Shown piece after piece: positions 40,548 to 51,080 of a stretch of DNA of 64,000 nt (positions are counted from its first letter, which is position 1; every line of letters begins with the position of its first letter). A program made the position numbers and the translations under genes. The notes under the pieces are model-generated. The model had not been told where the DNA came from and did not search any database. It worked only from the letters and a program-made list of their open reading frames with translations. Source of the DNA: Enterococcus haemoperoxidus ATCC BAA-382 (lineage in GTDB: Bacteria; Bacillota; Bacilli; Lactobacillales; Enterococcaceae); the NCBI RefSeq assembly GCF_000407165.1, contig NZ_KE136479.1, positions 817,464 to 881,463 of the forward strand, in the 5' to 3' direction.

Positions 40548-40724
40548 ATGAGTTCGACACGCTATATTATAGTGACTTTGTTGAAAGTTTTAGTAGTGAT
40601 TGCCTTAGTGATTATTTTATTTGTTGCCGGCACAATGATCGGTTATGGAGTAGTCGGTGGAGGAAATCCAAAAGATGTGTTCAAAGAAGAAATTTGGACT
40701 CATATTCTAGACTTTTTTAAATAG
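40548..40724 (+). CDS. Small membrane protein, EpuA-like (beta-subunit-associated annotation)
   Basis: A 58-residue protein starting MSSTRYIIVTLLKVLVVI behind AAAGGGGA, 14 bases after murA. It has one hydrophobic helix (about 8-33) with Gly residues, and a short acidic C-terminal part ending ILDFFK. It matches the EpuA family (PF11772) that follows murA in lactic acid bacteria and is often labelled an RNA polymerase beta subunit by error. Role unclear. A strong terminator follows. Confidence 0.8.
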   Translation: MSSTRYIIVTLLKVLVVIALVIILFVAGTMIGYGVVGGGNPKDVFKEEIWTHILDFFK

Positions 40725-40734
40725 GCATACTATA

Positions 40735-40777
40735 AGCCAATCCAAACTAGTTCTTAAGTTTGGGTTGGCTTTTTTTG
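40735..40777 (+). terminator. Terminator after murA-epuA
   Basis: A perfect 13-bp stem AGCCAATCCAAAC / GTTTGGGTTGGCT (40735-40747 with 40758-40770), then eight T. Confidence 0.92.
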
Positions 40778-41021
40778 TTTAAGAAAAATAATGCTTATTT
40801 TTAAATATTTTTTGTAAAACTCTTGTAATATTTGATGTTTTTTTTGTTTTTTAGAACATTATCTGAGCTTTAACTTCTAAACACAATAAAGATAACTAGA
40901 TTATTGTTTTTTTAAAACTTTTTAATAAAAATAAAATAATGCCTGATATAACTGTATTTCCAAATGTGATTAGGGCTGTTTTTACTATAAAAAAATGAAA
41001 ATATTTCCCATGTAACAATCT

Positions 41022-41035
41022 TTAAAGCGCTTTCT
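41022..41035. promoter_or_regulatory. cre-like box upstream of the 3D-domain gene
   Basis: TTAAAGCGCTTTCT departs from the CcpA consensus at one core position (second base). It lies about 100 bases before the gene. The rest of the 40778-41133 gap is AT-rich with no gene seen. Confidence 0.45.
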
Positions 41036-41133
41036 GACAGACTGTAATGTAGCTTTAATTAAATAGTAACCCTTGTAGATTCACCACATGCTATGATAGC
41101 TTTCGTACGAATTTTAAGGAGGAAGCTATTTTA

Positions 41134-41739
41134 ATGAAGAAAAAATGGTTGCCAATGTTATTTATTATTTCTTGTTTTATTACTGGGTCAGTGATTCCTG
41201 TATATGCGGCGGAAAATAAGAACAATGAAATGAAGAGCTTAACTAGTTATACAGTCGTGTCAGAACAAACAGCGCAAAGCTTATCTAGTTCAATGATTTA
41301 TTCACTGACAGAAGGAAAAGCATTTAAACTAGTAAAGAATGATATTTTAAATAAAGAGAAGATCGAAAAAGAAAAAGTAGCAAAAGCAGAAGCTATAAAA
41401 AAACAAGCTGAATTAGAAAACAAAAAGCCTAAAAACACAAAGCCAGAAGGTCAAACGATAACGATGGAAGCCACCGCTTATTCTTGTAATGAAGGATTTA
41501 TTGGCGGAGGTAATTTAACAGCGATGGGACAAGATTTACGTGTTGATCCAATGGCAATTGCTGTTGACCCAAGTGTGATCCCACTAGGTACGAAATTATA
41601 TGTTGAAGGCTATGGAGAAGCTGTTGCTAGTGATACTGGTGGCGCGATCAAAGGAAATATCATCGACCTCCATTTTTCAGATGTATCGCAATGTATCAAT
41701 TGGGGCAGACGACAAGTTGCAGTGACGATTTTATCGTGA
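41134..41739 (+). CDS. Secreted 3D-domain protein (cell-wall-associated)
   Basis: A 201-residue protein with a signal peptide (about 1-26, cleavage near VYAAEN), a Lys/Glu-rich coiled region (about 70-105), and a C-terminal 3D domain (about 108-200). The family marks are seen: EATAYSCNEG, AVDPSVIPLGTKLYV, and ASDTGGAIKGNIIDLHFSD with the three conserved Asp. 3D domains occur in lytic transglycosylases and resuscitation-promoting-factor-like proteins that act on peptidoglycan. No LysM is present. Strong AAGGAGG site and a possible cre box upstream. Confidence 0.88.
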   Translation: MKKKWLPMLFIISCFITGSVIPVYAAENKNNEMKSLTSYTVVSEQTAQSLSSSMIYSLTEGKAFKLVKNDILNKEKIEKEKVAKAEAIKKQAELENKKPKNTKPEGQTITMEATAYSCNEGFIGGGNLTAMGQDLRVDPMAIAVDPSVIPLGTKLYVEGYGEAVASDTGGAIKGNIIDLHFSDVSQCINWGRRQVAVTILS

Positions 41740-41825
41740 TAATGTAGCCTGTTTTATACATTCAATTAATATTTGATTCGGGAAAATGACATTTAGCTTT
41801 TAGAATAAGTTATTTCTCCTATCAC

Positions 41826-41889
41826 TGTTTATACAGATTCCAGGTGATTAGTTCATGACTCGAAGAGTTATGGTCTGATCACTTTTTTT
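41826..41889 (+). terminator. Terminator, partial copy of repeat family 1
   Basis: The stem GTGATTAGTTCATGACTC (from 41844) pairs with GAGTTATGGTCTGATCAC (to 41882) and is followed by seven T. The block upstream (TTTATACAGATTCC) and the ATGACTC core match the 3' end of repeat copies A and B in degenerate form. Confidence 0.8.
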
Positions 41890-41978
41890 GTAGTGTGTAA
41901 AAATCTAAAATATCGAATAAGAAAAAAAGTTATATGTTATAATGAAGATTGATTAACGGAAGAAGGAGCGATAAGTAT

Positions 41979-42341
41979 ATGAAAGCTGTAATTACTGAAG
42001 TGGGTGTTCGTGCATTAGACGAAAAAGAGCCGATGATCATACTTTTTGGTGAAAGTGCCACAGAGGGGTTAAAAGAATATTCTGTAATTCAAAAATTTCA
42101 AGAAACTCAATCTTTAAAAATGAAAAAAGGGGATCTATTAAAGATCGATGAACAAGAATATACCATTGATTATGTTGGACCTTTTGCCAACAAAAACTTA
42201 AATAGTATTGCCCATGTGACCTTGGTTTTTGCAGAAGTGCCAAAAGAAGATGCCATTGTTAATGGTTTGTACCTCACTCCTAACATTTTTCCAATAATCA
42301 ACGTTGGAACAATAATAGAATACGTGTCTCGTGGAGTGTGA
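41979..42341 (+). CDS. PTS glucitol/sorbitol-type IIA protein, stand-alone
   Basis: I start at ATG 41979 with GAAGGAG 9 bases upstream. The 120-residue protein matches the GutA family: MIILFGESA, GDLLKIDEQEYTIDYVG, and NLNSIAHVTLVF with the His of the phosphorylation region. The rest of a sorbitol PTS (IIB, IIC) is not present nearby. It is followed 4 bases later by an AI-2E family permease. Stand-alone GutA proteins in Firmicutes may have roles other than sugar uptake; unknown. Confidence 0.82.
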   Translation: MKAVITEVGVRALDEKEPMIILFGESATEGLKEYSVIQKFQETQSLKMKKGDLLKIDEQEYTIDYVGPFANKNLNSIAHVTLVFAEVPKEDAIVNGLYLTPNIFPIINVGTIIEYVSRGV

Positions 42342-42345
42342 TTGA

Positions 42346-43512
42346 ATGGAACAAGAGAAAGAAAAAGATAAACGCTTTTCTTGGTTTTGGCGGTGGTTTT
42401 TAAATAATCAAGTTGTGACGACATTAATGATTGTATTGTTAATTTTGTTGATTTTACTCGTTTTTACAAAAGTCTCGTATTTATTTAAACCAGTTTGGCA
42501 GTTTATCGGCGTTGTTGGTTTACCGATGATCATGGCAGGTATTTTATATTACTTAATGAATCCAGTCGTTGATTATCTAGAAAAGAAACGGGTACCTCGC
42601 ATTTGGAGTATTATCGGACTATTTATACTTGTGATTGCGTTGATCATTTGGGGACTTGTAGTAATTGTTCCTAAAATTCAAGAACAAACTGTTAGTTTCG
42701 GAAATCATTTTCCTCAATATATCGATACGCTCGACAATAAGATGCAAGAAATTTTGAGCGATCCTTTTTTTGCACAATTTCGCAGTCAGTTAGAGGATAT
42801 GGGCGATAAATTGATTAGTTCATTAGGAGATATCATTCGCAATATTTCTACGTTTACAGTACAAGGATTAGGCAGTTTTGTAGGAGCTGTTGCAACCGTT
42901 GTTGTCGCTATCATCACAATGCCGTTTATTTTGTTTTATCTTTTAAAAGATGGCAAACAATTAGCGCCGTATTTGATGAAGTTTTTACCAAATAAAATGC
43001 GCAAACCGACATTGAAAGTACTAGGAGAAGTCAATTCACAAGTGTCTTCTTATATACGTGGTCAATTGACCGTGGCGTTTGCAGTGGCTGTAATGTTTAT
43101 TCTTGGCTTTTCATTTATTGGACTGGATTACGCGATTACTTTGGGTATCACAGCAGGTTTTCTTAATTTGATACCGTATCTTGGTTCATTTCTGGCAATG
43201 GTACCAGCTGTATTTTTAGGAATTGTAGGTGGACCAGTTTTATTAGCTAAAGTGTTAGTCGTCTTTGTTATTGAGCAAACGATCGAAGGACGTGTGATTT
43301 CCCCCTTAGTATTAGGTAGTCAGTTAGACATCCATCCAGTGACGATTTTAGTCGTGCTGTTGACGTCTGGCAAGTTATTCGGTGTTGTAGGCGTTATTCT
43401 GGGAATACCTGTCTATGCCGCAGCTAAGGTCATCATTACGCATATATTTGAATGGTATAAAGATGTTTCAAGTCTGTATCATGAAGAAGAAGAATTAAGA
43501 AAACTTGAATAA
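42346..43512 (+). CDS. AI-2E family (PerM/YdiK-like) membrane protein
   Basis: A 388-residue protein with about eight hydrophobic helices: a pair near residues 22-75, one at 85-105, a central amphipathic region, then five helices from about 175 to 365. The motif GxxLxIPVYAAAKVI near the end (GVILGIPVYAAAKV) and the PFILFYLLKDG segment match the AI-2E transporter family (also PerM). Some members export ions or metabolites; few are AI-2 exporters. Substrate unknown. Translated right after the GutA-like gene. Confidence 0.88.
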   Translation: MEQEKEKDKRFSWFWRWFLNNQVVTTLMIVLLILLILLVFTKVSYLFKPVWQFIGVVGLPMIMAGILYYLMNPVVDYLEKKRVPRIWSIIGLFILVIALIIWGLVVIVPKIQEQTVSFGNHFPQYIDTLDNKMQEILSDPFFAQFRSQLEDMGDKLISSLGDIIRNISTFTVQGLGSFVGAVATVVVAIITMPFILFYLLKDGKQLAPYLMKFLPNKMRKPTLKVLGEVNSQVSSYIRGQLTVAFAVAVMFILGFSFIGLDYAITLGITAGFLNLIPYLGSFLAMVPAVFLGIVGGPVLLAKVLVVFVIEQTIEGRVISPLVLGSQLDIHPVTILVVLLTSGKLFGVVGVILGIPVYAAAKVIITHIFEWYKDVSSLYHEEEELRKLE

Positions 43513-43513
43513 A

Positions 43514-43551
43514 AAAAGCCGAAATGGACAAATCTGTCTGTTTCGGCTTTT
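43514..43551. terminator. Bidirectional terminator
   Basis: A perfect 11-bp stem AAAAGCCGAAA (43514-43524) / TTTCGGCTTTT (43541-43551) between convergent genes; the inner loop can also pair GGACA with TGTCT. Both strands give a T-rich tail. Confidence 0.92.
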
Positions 43552-43557
43552 CGATTC

Positions 43558-44190
<633 letters not shown>

Positions 44191-44275
44191 TTAAATACCT
44201 AAGTATCATTATTTATAAACAAAAACTATTTTACTAATAAAAAGTAAGAAAATCAAGTTTTTACTTAAATTCCAT

Positions 44276-44311
44276 AAAAAAACAAGTATTCATAAGCTGA
44301 ATACCTGTTTT
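44276..44311 (-). terminator. Terminator of the rhodanese-like gene
   Basis: A stem AAAACAAGTATTCA (44279-44292) / TGAATACCTGTTTT (44298-44311) with one mismatch, ending on the minus strand in a T-run. Confidence 0.8.
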
Positions 44312-44317
44312 CTTCTA

Positions 44318-44611
44318 TTAAAAAGCGTGCGATAGTTGTTGCATTCCACCAATCACATGAACTGCATGAAACCCTTTAGAAGCCATGAAAGATGCGATGA
44401 TTTCAGAACGGCGTCCGCTGTAACTAATAATATGATAGGTCTTTTCTTTATTTAGCTGTTTTAGCATATTTGGTAAAACAGTGGCTGGTAGTGACATTGA
44501 GTGTGCTAAGTGTCCTTGTAAAAAACTTTCCGTTTCACGAATATCGATGACATTAAGGTCATTTTTAGTGTAAAGTGTTTCAAAATCAGGAGTAGAAATT
44601 GATTCAAACAT
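44318..44611 (-). CDS. Rhodanese-fold protein without the catalytic cysteine
   Basis: I start at ATG 44611, which has AAAGGA 8 bases upstream; an ATG nine bases earlier abuts that site. The 97-residue single-domain rhodanese has VIDIRETESFLQGHLAHSMSLP near the N-terminus and IISYSGRRSE in the active-site loop. The loop normally reads C-x-x-G-x-R-S; here it is S63-Y-S-G-R-R-S, so the sulfur-carrying Cys is Ser. It is likely a non-catalytic member, perhaps a phosphate or protein-binding version. It stands alone. Confidence 0.85.
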   Translation of the reverse strand: MFESISTPDFETLYTKNDLNVIDIRETESFLQGHLAHSMSLPATVLPNMLKQLNKEKTYHIISYSGRRSEIIASFMASKGFHAVHVIGGMQQLSHAF

Positions 44612-44750
44612 GTAACTCATCCTTTGAAAATATATATTTTTTAAAACTATGGGATAGATTGTAACTCTTTTGAAGAAGGTTTGCAATCGGACTTTTACAT
44701 TTCTTAATAGTTGTCTAAAAACAATATTTTCATTTGCTTTTTGAAAAGGG

Positions 44751-44779
44751 TTGCAAATAAATTAGAAAGATGATATGAT
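44751..44779 (+). promoter_or_regulatory. Promoter of the beta-glucoside operon
   Basis: TTGCAA (44751-44756), a 17-base spacer and TATGAT (44774-44779). The RAT leader begins 14 bases later. Confidence 0.8.
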
Positions 44780-44792
44780 ATCCATGTAATAA

Positions 44793-44866
44793 GGATTGTT
44801 ACTGTTCGGCAGGCAAAACCTGAATCTTCCATAGTAGTTTGTTTGGGCGGATTCTAGGTTTTTTTC
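44793..44866 (+). promoter_or_regulatory. RAT antiterminator overlapping a terminator (leader 1)
   Basis: The RAT core GGATTGTTACTG (from 44793) to GGCAAAACC (to 44820) overlaps the left arm of a terminator (AACCTGAATC with GATTCTAGGTT at 44850-44860) and a T-run. This is the standard target of BglG/LicT proteins. When the antiterminator protein is active, transcription continues into its own gene. Confidence 0.92.
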
Positions 44867-44894
44867 ATTTGTATTTGTAAAAGTGAGGTTCATC

Positions 44895-45737
44895 ATGTAT
44901 ATTGAAAAAATTTTAAACAACAATGTCGTCATGACAAAAAATGAATCAGGTGAAGAAATCGTCTGTATGGGCCGAGGACTAGCATTTCAAAAAAAAATCG
45001 GTGATTTGATCGATCCAACTTTTATTGAAAAAGAGTTTGTTCTTAAAGATTCCATCACTTCTGGACAATTTCAGCAATTGTTTGCGGATATTCCGTTAGA
45101 AGAAGTAGAGATTGTTAAAACAATCGTGGATATGGCTGAAGAGGATTTAGGAATCGAGCTTTCATCGAACATCTATTTAACATTGACGGATCACGTGCAT
45201 TACGCCATCATGAGAGCTAAAGAAGGTCTTGAGATGCCCAATCCATTAATGTTTGAAACAAAAAAGTTTTATCCTAAAGAATTTGCTATTGCTAGAAAAG
45301 GGGTAGCGTTAATCAAGGAAAAACTGGACATCGATTTTTCAGAAAGTGAAGCAGGTTTTATTGCATTTCATATTGTAAACAGCGAGCAGGCTAATGGTAA
45401 TATGGAAGTGACGATGTCAGCCACTGAAATGGTACGAGATATTCTAACGATCATCAGTCGTTATTTTGGTACACCGTTCGATGAAGACTCATTGAACTAT
45501 CAAAGAATCGTAACGCACTTACAATATTTTGCTCAACGTTATCTGCAAAATGAAGCACATGATGAAGAAGATGACTTTCTTTATGAGCTGATTCAAAGCA
45601 AGTATCCCAAGGCATTTCAATCAGTGCAAAGAATCAATGATTATCTAGTCAAAAAATATCAAAAACCAATTGACAAAGCAGAACAAATTTATTTGACTAT
45701 TCATATTCAGCGAGTAGCTGGAGAGAGAAAAATGTAG
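44895..45737 (+). CDS. BglG/LicT-family transcription antiterminator
   Basis: I start at ATG 44895 with GTGAGG 6 bases upstream; GTG 44883 is part of that site. The 280-residue protein has the RNA-binding CAT domain (1-55, MYIEKILNNNVVMTKN start), PRD1 (about 65-170, with His in DHVHYAIMRA and FHIVNSE) and PRD2 (about 175-278, with His in THLQYFAQRY and LTIHIQRV). Its activity should be set by PTS phosphorylation. The two RAT leaders that flank it are its targets. Sugar: aryl- or beta-glucosides, from the neighbours. Confidence 0.94.
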   Translation: MYIEKILNNNVVMTKNESGEEIVCMGRGLAFQKKIGDLIDPTFIEKEFVLKDSITSGQFQQLFADIPLEEVEIVKTIVDMAEEDLGIELSSNIYLTLTDHVHYAIMRAKEGLEMPNPLMFETKKFYPKEFAIARKGVALIKEKLDIDFSESEAGFIAFHIVNSEQANGNMEVTMSATEMVRDILTIISRYFGTPFDEDSLNYQRIVTHLQYFAQRYLQNEAHDEEDDFLYELIQSKYPKAFQSVQRINDYLVKKYQKPIDKAEQIYLTIHIQRVAGERKM

Positions 45738-45772
45738 TATTTATTCATTAAAAATTTAACTTTCAATCGAAG

Positions 45773-45887
45773 CGGATTGTTACTGTTTAACAGGCAAAAC
45801 CTAGATTGAAAAAACAAGAGATTCATCTATATTTATGTTTTTTGTAAGTATAGTAAATCATTGTTTTTTCAGTTTAGGTTTTTTTAT
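45773..45887 (+). promoter_or_regulatory. RAT antiterminator overlapping a terminator (leader 2)
   Basis: A second RAT core (GGATTGTTACTG to GGCAAAACC, 45773-45801) overlaps the left arm of a long stem: ACCTAGATTGAAAAAAC with GTTTTTTCAGTTTAGGT, then seven T. It controls the PTS gene that follows. Two RATs flanking the regulator give separate control of antiterminator and transporter. Confidence 0.9.
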
Positions 45888-45917
45888 ATAAAAAATTAAG
45901 GAAAAGGGGCATATAAA

Positions 45918-47807
45918 ATGAGTAAAAATCAAGAAATTGCTGAGCGCGTTTTAACGCTAGTCGGCGGAGAAGAAAATGTGAACAGCGTAGTTCATTGTGC
46001 GACACGTCTGCGTTTTAAATTAAAAGATGAAGAAAAAGCAGATACTGAAAAATTAAATCAAGATCCAGATGTAATTCAAGTTGTTCGAAGCGGCGGCCAA
46101 TACCAAGTTGTAATCGGCAGCCATGTAAGTGATGTGTATAAAGAATTGATGGCACATAGTGGTTTAGGAGACAACGATTCAGAAAAAGAGACAGGACCTA
46201 AAGGCAATATTTTTAATCAGTTAATTGATATTATTTCTTCTATCTTTACACCGTTCTTGGGCGCGATGGCCGGAGCTGGGGTTTTAAAAGGGTTTTTGAC
46301 ACTGGCTGTTACATTAAACTGGCTGACAGCTGAATCAGGTGTCTATGTTGTTCTTTTTGCAATAGCCGACGGAATATTCACATTTCTACCGATTCTTTTG
46401 GCATTTACTGCTGCGAAGAAATTCAAAACGAATGAGTTTTTAGCAGTCTGTTTAGCAATGGCACTTGTTCATCCAAGTATTACTGCTTTAGCAGGACAAA
46501 CGTTAAGTTTTGCTGGAATTCCAGTGATTATCGGAGCTAGCGCATATACGTCATCTGTTATTCCGATTATTCTAGCTGTATATGTTCAAAGTCATGTTGA
46601 ACGTTTCTTCAAGAAAGTAATTCCATCTTTCTTACAAATTATCTGTGTTCCCTTAGCTGTTTTTCTTGTGATGGCGCCCGTTACGTTTATCGCAATTGGC
46701 CCAATCGGTACAATTTTAGGTGATTTACTAGGAAAAGGATATGATAGTATTTATGGTATCAGTCCAATTATTGCCGGTGCAGTTATGGGTGGTTTATGGC
46801 AAGTATTTGTAATGTTCGGTATGCATTGGGGCTTTGTTCCGATTATGTTATTAAACCTTTCAGCAGCAGGTGGTGGTGTAGATACAATGGCACCAATGCT
46901 TTTACCAGCCGTATTAGCACAAGGTGGTGCTGCATTAGCAGTCTTCTTCATGACAAAAAATGTGAAATTAAAAGGTTTAGCTTTATCTTCAACAATCACT
47001 TCGGTCTTTGGGATTACAGAGCCGACTGTTTATGGTGTTACTTTACCACTTAAAAAACCATTTATTGCCGCTTGTATTGGTGGCGCTGTTGGTGGAGCCT
47101 TCATTGGTTTCAGTCACGTTCAAAACTATGTATTTGGTTTAATCAGTTTATTGAGTTTACCAGGATTCATTCCTCAAGATACAAAAGATACTTCTGGCTT
47201 AATTGCGGCAGTCATCGGGACAGTAATTGCATTTGTGATTGCTTTTGTATTAACATTTATTTTGAAATTTGATGATAAACCAGAAGTAGGTAGTGAAACT
47301 GCTACAACAGGTAATAACGCTAACTTAGATGCGCAAAATGGCAACAAAAATGATAAAATTGTTTTAACAAGCCCAATTACAGGTACAATTGTTCCTTTAG
47401 ATAAAGTGGAAGATCAAGTATTTTCATCAGGTGCTTTAGGCAAAGGAATCGCAATCGAACCAACATTAGGGGAGCTTTATGCTCCTGCTAACGGAGAAAT
47501 CACAACACTATTTCCAACAGGACATGCGGTTGGGATCACAACGGAAGATGGTGCAGAGGTATTGATGCATATCGGTATGGATACTGTTGAAATGGATGGT
47601 GAAGGATTTGAAATAGCAGTGAAACAAGGCGATAAAGTGAAGCAAGGTGATCTGTTAGTGAAATTTGATATTGAAAAAATCAAAGCTGCAGGGCATCCAG
47701 TGGTAACACCAGTCGTTGTGACAAATAGCGGTGATTACTTGGATGTATTAGATATGGATCAAACAGATGTTTTACATGGAGAAGATTTTTTGGCAATCGT
47801 ACGTTAA
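45918..47807 (+). CDS. Beta-glucoside PTS transporter, IIBCA fusion
   Basis: A 629-residue protein with domains in order IIB (1-85; Cys27 in VVHCATRLRF), IIC (about 100-455, about ten helices, with GITEPTVYGVTLPLKKP) and IIA (about 475-629; His in VLMHIGMDTVEM near 550). This is the BglP architecture: it takes up beta-glucosides and phosphorylates them at once, and also sets the phosphorylation of the antiterminator. Strong AAGGGG site. RAT leader 2 lies directly upstream. Confidence 0.95.
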   Translation: MSKNQEIAERVLTLVGGEENVNSVVHCATRLRFKLKDEEKADTEKLNQDPDVIQVVRSGGQYQVVIGSHVSDVYKELMAHSGLGDNDSEKETGPKGNIFNQLIDIISSIFTPFLGAMAGAGVLKGFLTLAVTLNWLTAESGVYVVLFAIADGIFTFLPILLAFTAAKKFKTNEFLAVCLAMALVHPSITALAGQTLSFAGIPVIIGASAYTSSVIPIILAVYVQSHVERFFKKVIPSFLQIICVPLAVFLVMAPVTFIAIGPIGTILGDLLGKGYDSIYGISPIIAGAVMGGLWQVFVMFGMHWGFVPIMLLNLSAAGGGVDTMAPMLLPAVLAQGGAALAVFFMTKNVKLKGLALSSTITSVFGITEPTVYGVTLPLKKPFIAACIGGAVGGAFIGFSHVQNYVFGLISLLSLPGFIPQDTKDTSGLIAAVIGTVIAFVIAFVLTFILKFDDKPEVGSETATTGNNANLDAQNGNKNDKIVLTSPITGTIVPLDKVEDQVFSSGALGKGIAIEPTLGELYAPANGEITTLFPTGHAVGITTEDGAEVLMHIGMDTVEMDGEGFEIAVKQGDKVKQGDLLVKFDIEKIKAAGHPVVTPVVVTNSGDYLDVLDMDQTDVLHGEDFLAIVR

Positions 47808-47834
47808 TAGATTTTACTCATAGACTTTTAGGTT

Positions 47835-49415
<1,581 letters not shown>

Positions 49416-49423
49416 AAAATAAA

Positions 49424-50928
49424 GGCTCTTTGTCAACTAATGTTGGTGAAGAAAATCTAAAGAATTAAATCAATGATGAAGCCTAGAGGGAAATTCCTCT
49501 AGGTTTTTCTATTTGGTTGAAAAAGAATAGTACCAAAGCATAAAGTAATCCTCAATTTAAAATTATAGAAGTTGCGGAAGCCGTAGGCATTTCTCTTTAA
49601 TACTTTGATATGGTTATTCAAGCATTCTAACGGTCCGTTGGAATAAGGCAAATCCAACGCATTTTTAATGCCCGTTTGAACTTTTTTAAAGGTAGTAATG
49701 GTTGTTTGATAATAAGCTGGAAGCCTAGAATAATCTTGTTCTAATAACGCGTGAAACCGTGTGTAATCTCTTGTTTGTATGGCATAGAGAAAATCCTGAT
49801 AACAGGTATAGCCAGCTTTTAATTCTTCATCATAGGCAAGTAACCGATCCACGAGTTCGGTTTCTGTTAAATAAGCACGGAAGGAAGGATGCCATTGGCG
49901 TTTTTCAAAATTGAGCTTCGATTGATTCTTTTGAAGTAGTTTCCAGTATTTCTTCAAGTGACGGTATTTTTTGGCTTCTACAGATCCTTGATGGAGAAAG
50001 GTATTCATTCGTTGAATACGGTGTTTTAAGAACGTTCGCCCGATGTGTTGCACAATATGAAAGCGATCAAGAACAATCTGAGCCTTGGGAAATAGTTTCT
50101 TAATTAAAGAAAAATAAGGCGTATACATATCGCAAACAATGTATTTTACACCTTCACGAACAGATAAAGAAAATCGTGAGAAATAGCGTTCTAAAAAAGG
50201 CAACTGGCGGTTTTCAACGACATCGAGTAATTGCTTTGTTTGTCCATCCATCATAATGAAACTCATAGAGGCAGCGACTTGTTTCACTGATTTAAATTCA
50301 TCAAAACAAAGAACTTCTGGCAAGATGAGTCGATTGATTTTTTTTGGTTCGTAAAACTGTTTCAATACGCGATAAACAGAGGAAACAGAGACCTTCTTTT
50401 GACGGGCAATTTCGCTCATAGACGAAGTGTTTCGTAGACGCTCGGCAATCGAAAGCTTGACTTTCTTAGAAATCGAGCAACACTTTTCGATAAGACTTGT
50501 TTCAGCGACAAAAGTTCTATCACAAGAATGGCAGAAGAAACGACGTTTCTTCAAGCGTAAGTATGTTTGGTATTCAGAGACATCATTCAGTAAAATCAGA
50601 CACGTTGTAAAGCTCCAAAGAATAATCGATCCGTTTTCTTTGGCACCACAATGATGACAGGAGTGAGCGGAATAGTCCAATGTACCAGAAAATACGTGGC
50701 AGATTCGTCCTTTGATTCGTTCCTTTTTTAAAGAATTTTCATTAAAAGTAATATTTAAGTCTAGAATATCTAAGGTATTTTTGATAAGATTTGTATAGGA
50801 CATCTTGATTTCCTCCTTTTGATTGGTTTTAGTCGACTTAATTCTAAAGGATATCAGGGTGTCTTTTCTATTATTTTGCATTAAAAAGATGCCAGTGATT
50901 TCTCACCAACATCAGAAAGTATAGAGCC
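49424..50928. mobile_element. ISL3-family insertion sequence, complete, with 8-bp target duplication
   Basis: The element is 1505 bp. The left end GGCTCTTTGTCAACTAATG (from 49424) and the complement of the right end, GGCTCTATACTTTCTGATG (ending 50928), are imperfect inverted repeats that continue with TTGGTGA. The 8-bp direct repeat AAAATAAA at 49416-49423 and 50929-50936 flanks it exactly, as expected for ISL3. One intact transposase lies inside on the minus strand. The perfect duplication suggests a recent insertion. Confidence 0.95.
49499..50803 (-). CDS. ISL3-family transposase
   Basis: I start at ATG 50803 with AAGGAGG upstream. The 434-residue protein has an N-terminal zinc-ribbon region (CHHCGAKENG and FFCHSCDRTF), an HTH (SEIARQKKVSVSSVYRVL), and a DDE domain (CFDEFKSVKQV, VLDRFHIVQHI, and a Glu late in PYSNGPLECLNNHIKVLKR). 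It is uninterrupted and normal length, so it should be active. It is encoded against the direction of the flanking genes. Confidence 0.95.
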   Translation of the reverse strand: MSYTNLIKNTLDILDLNITFNENSLKKERIKGRICHVFSGTLDYSAHSCHHCGAKENGSIILWSFTTCLILLNDVSEYQTYLRLKKRRFFCHSCDRTFVAETSLIEKCCSISKKVKLSIAERLRNTSSMSEIARQKKVSVSSVYRVLKQFYEPKKINRLILPEVLCFDEFKSVKQVAASMSFIMMDGQTKQLLDVVENRQLPFLERYFSRFSLSVREGVKYIVCDMYTPYFSLIKKLFPKAQIVLDRFHIVQHIGRTFLKHRIQRMNTFLHQGSVEAKKYRHLKKYWKLLQKNQSKLNFEKRQWHPSFRAYLTETELVDRLLAYDEELKAGYTCYQDFLYAIQTRDYTRFHALLEQDYSRLPAYYQTTITTFKKVQTGIKNALDLPYSNGPLECLNNHIKVLKRNAYGFRNFYNFKLRITLCFGTILFQPNRKT

Positions 50929-50936
50929 AAAATAAA

Positions 50937-50979
50937 CCAGAGCAGTAGAACAGAGTGGGAATCTCTTCTACTGCTCTGG
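50937..50979 (+). terminator. Terminator stranded downstream of the IS element
   Basis: A perfect 14-bp stem CCAGAGCAGTAGAA (50937-50950) / TTCTACTGCTCTGG (50966-50979), with a T-rich tail. It abuts the IS target duplication and was probably the terminator of the beta-glucoside operon before the insertion. Confidence 0.85.
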
Positions 50980-51080
50980 TTATTTTTCTAGCTAGTATTC
51001 TAATAATAATTACCTGTTTCCTTTTTCATTGATGCTATCTCTTTGTTGTTGTATAGTGAATTTATAAGGGGGAATGAGTA

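Noticed and set aside
40548-40724. RNA polymerase beta subunit
   Set aside because: Although often labelled so, the 58-residue product is a single-helix membrane protein of the EpuA type with no polymerase similarity.
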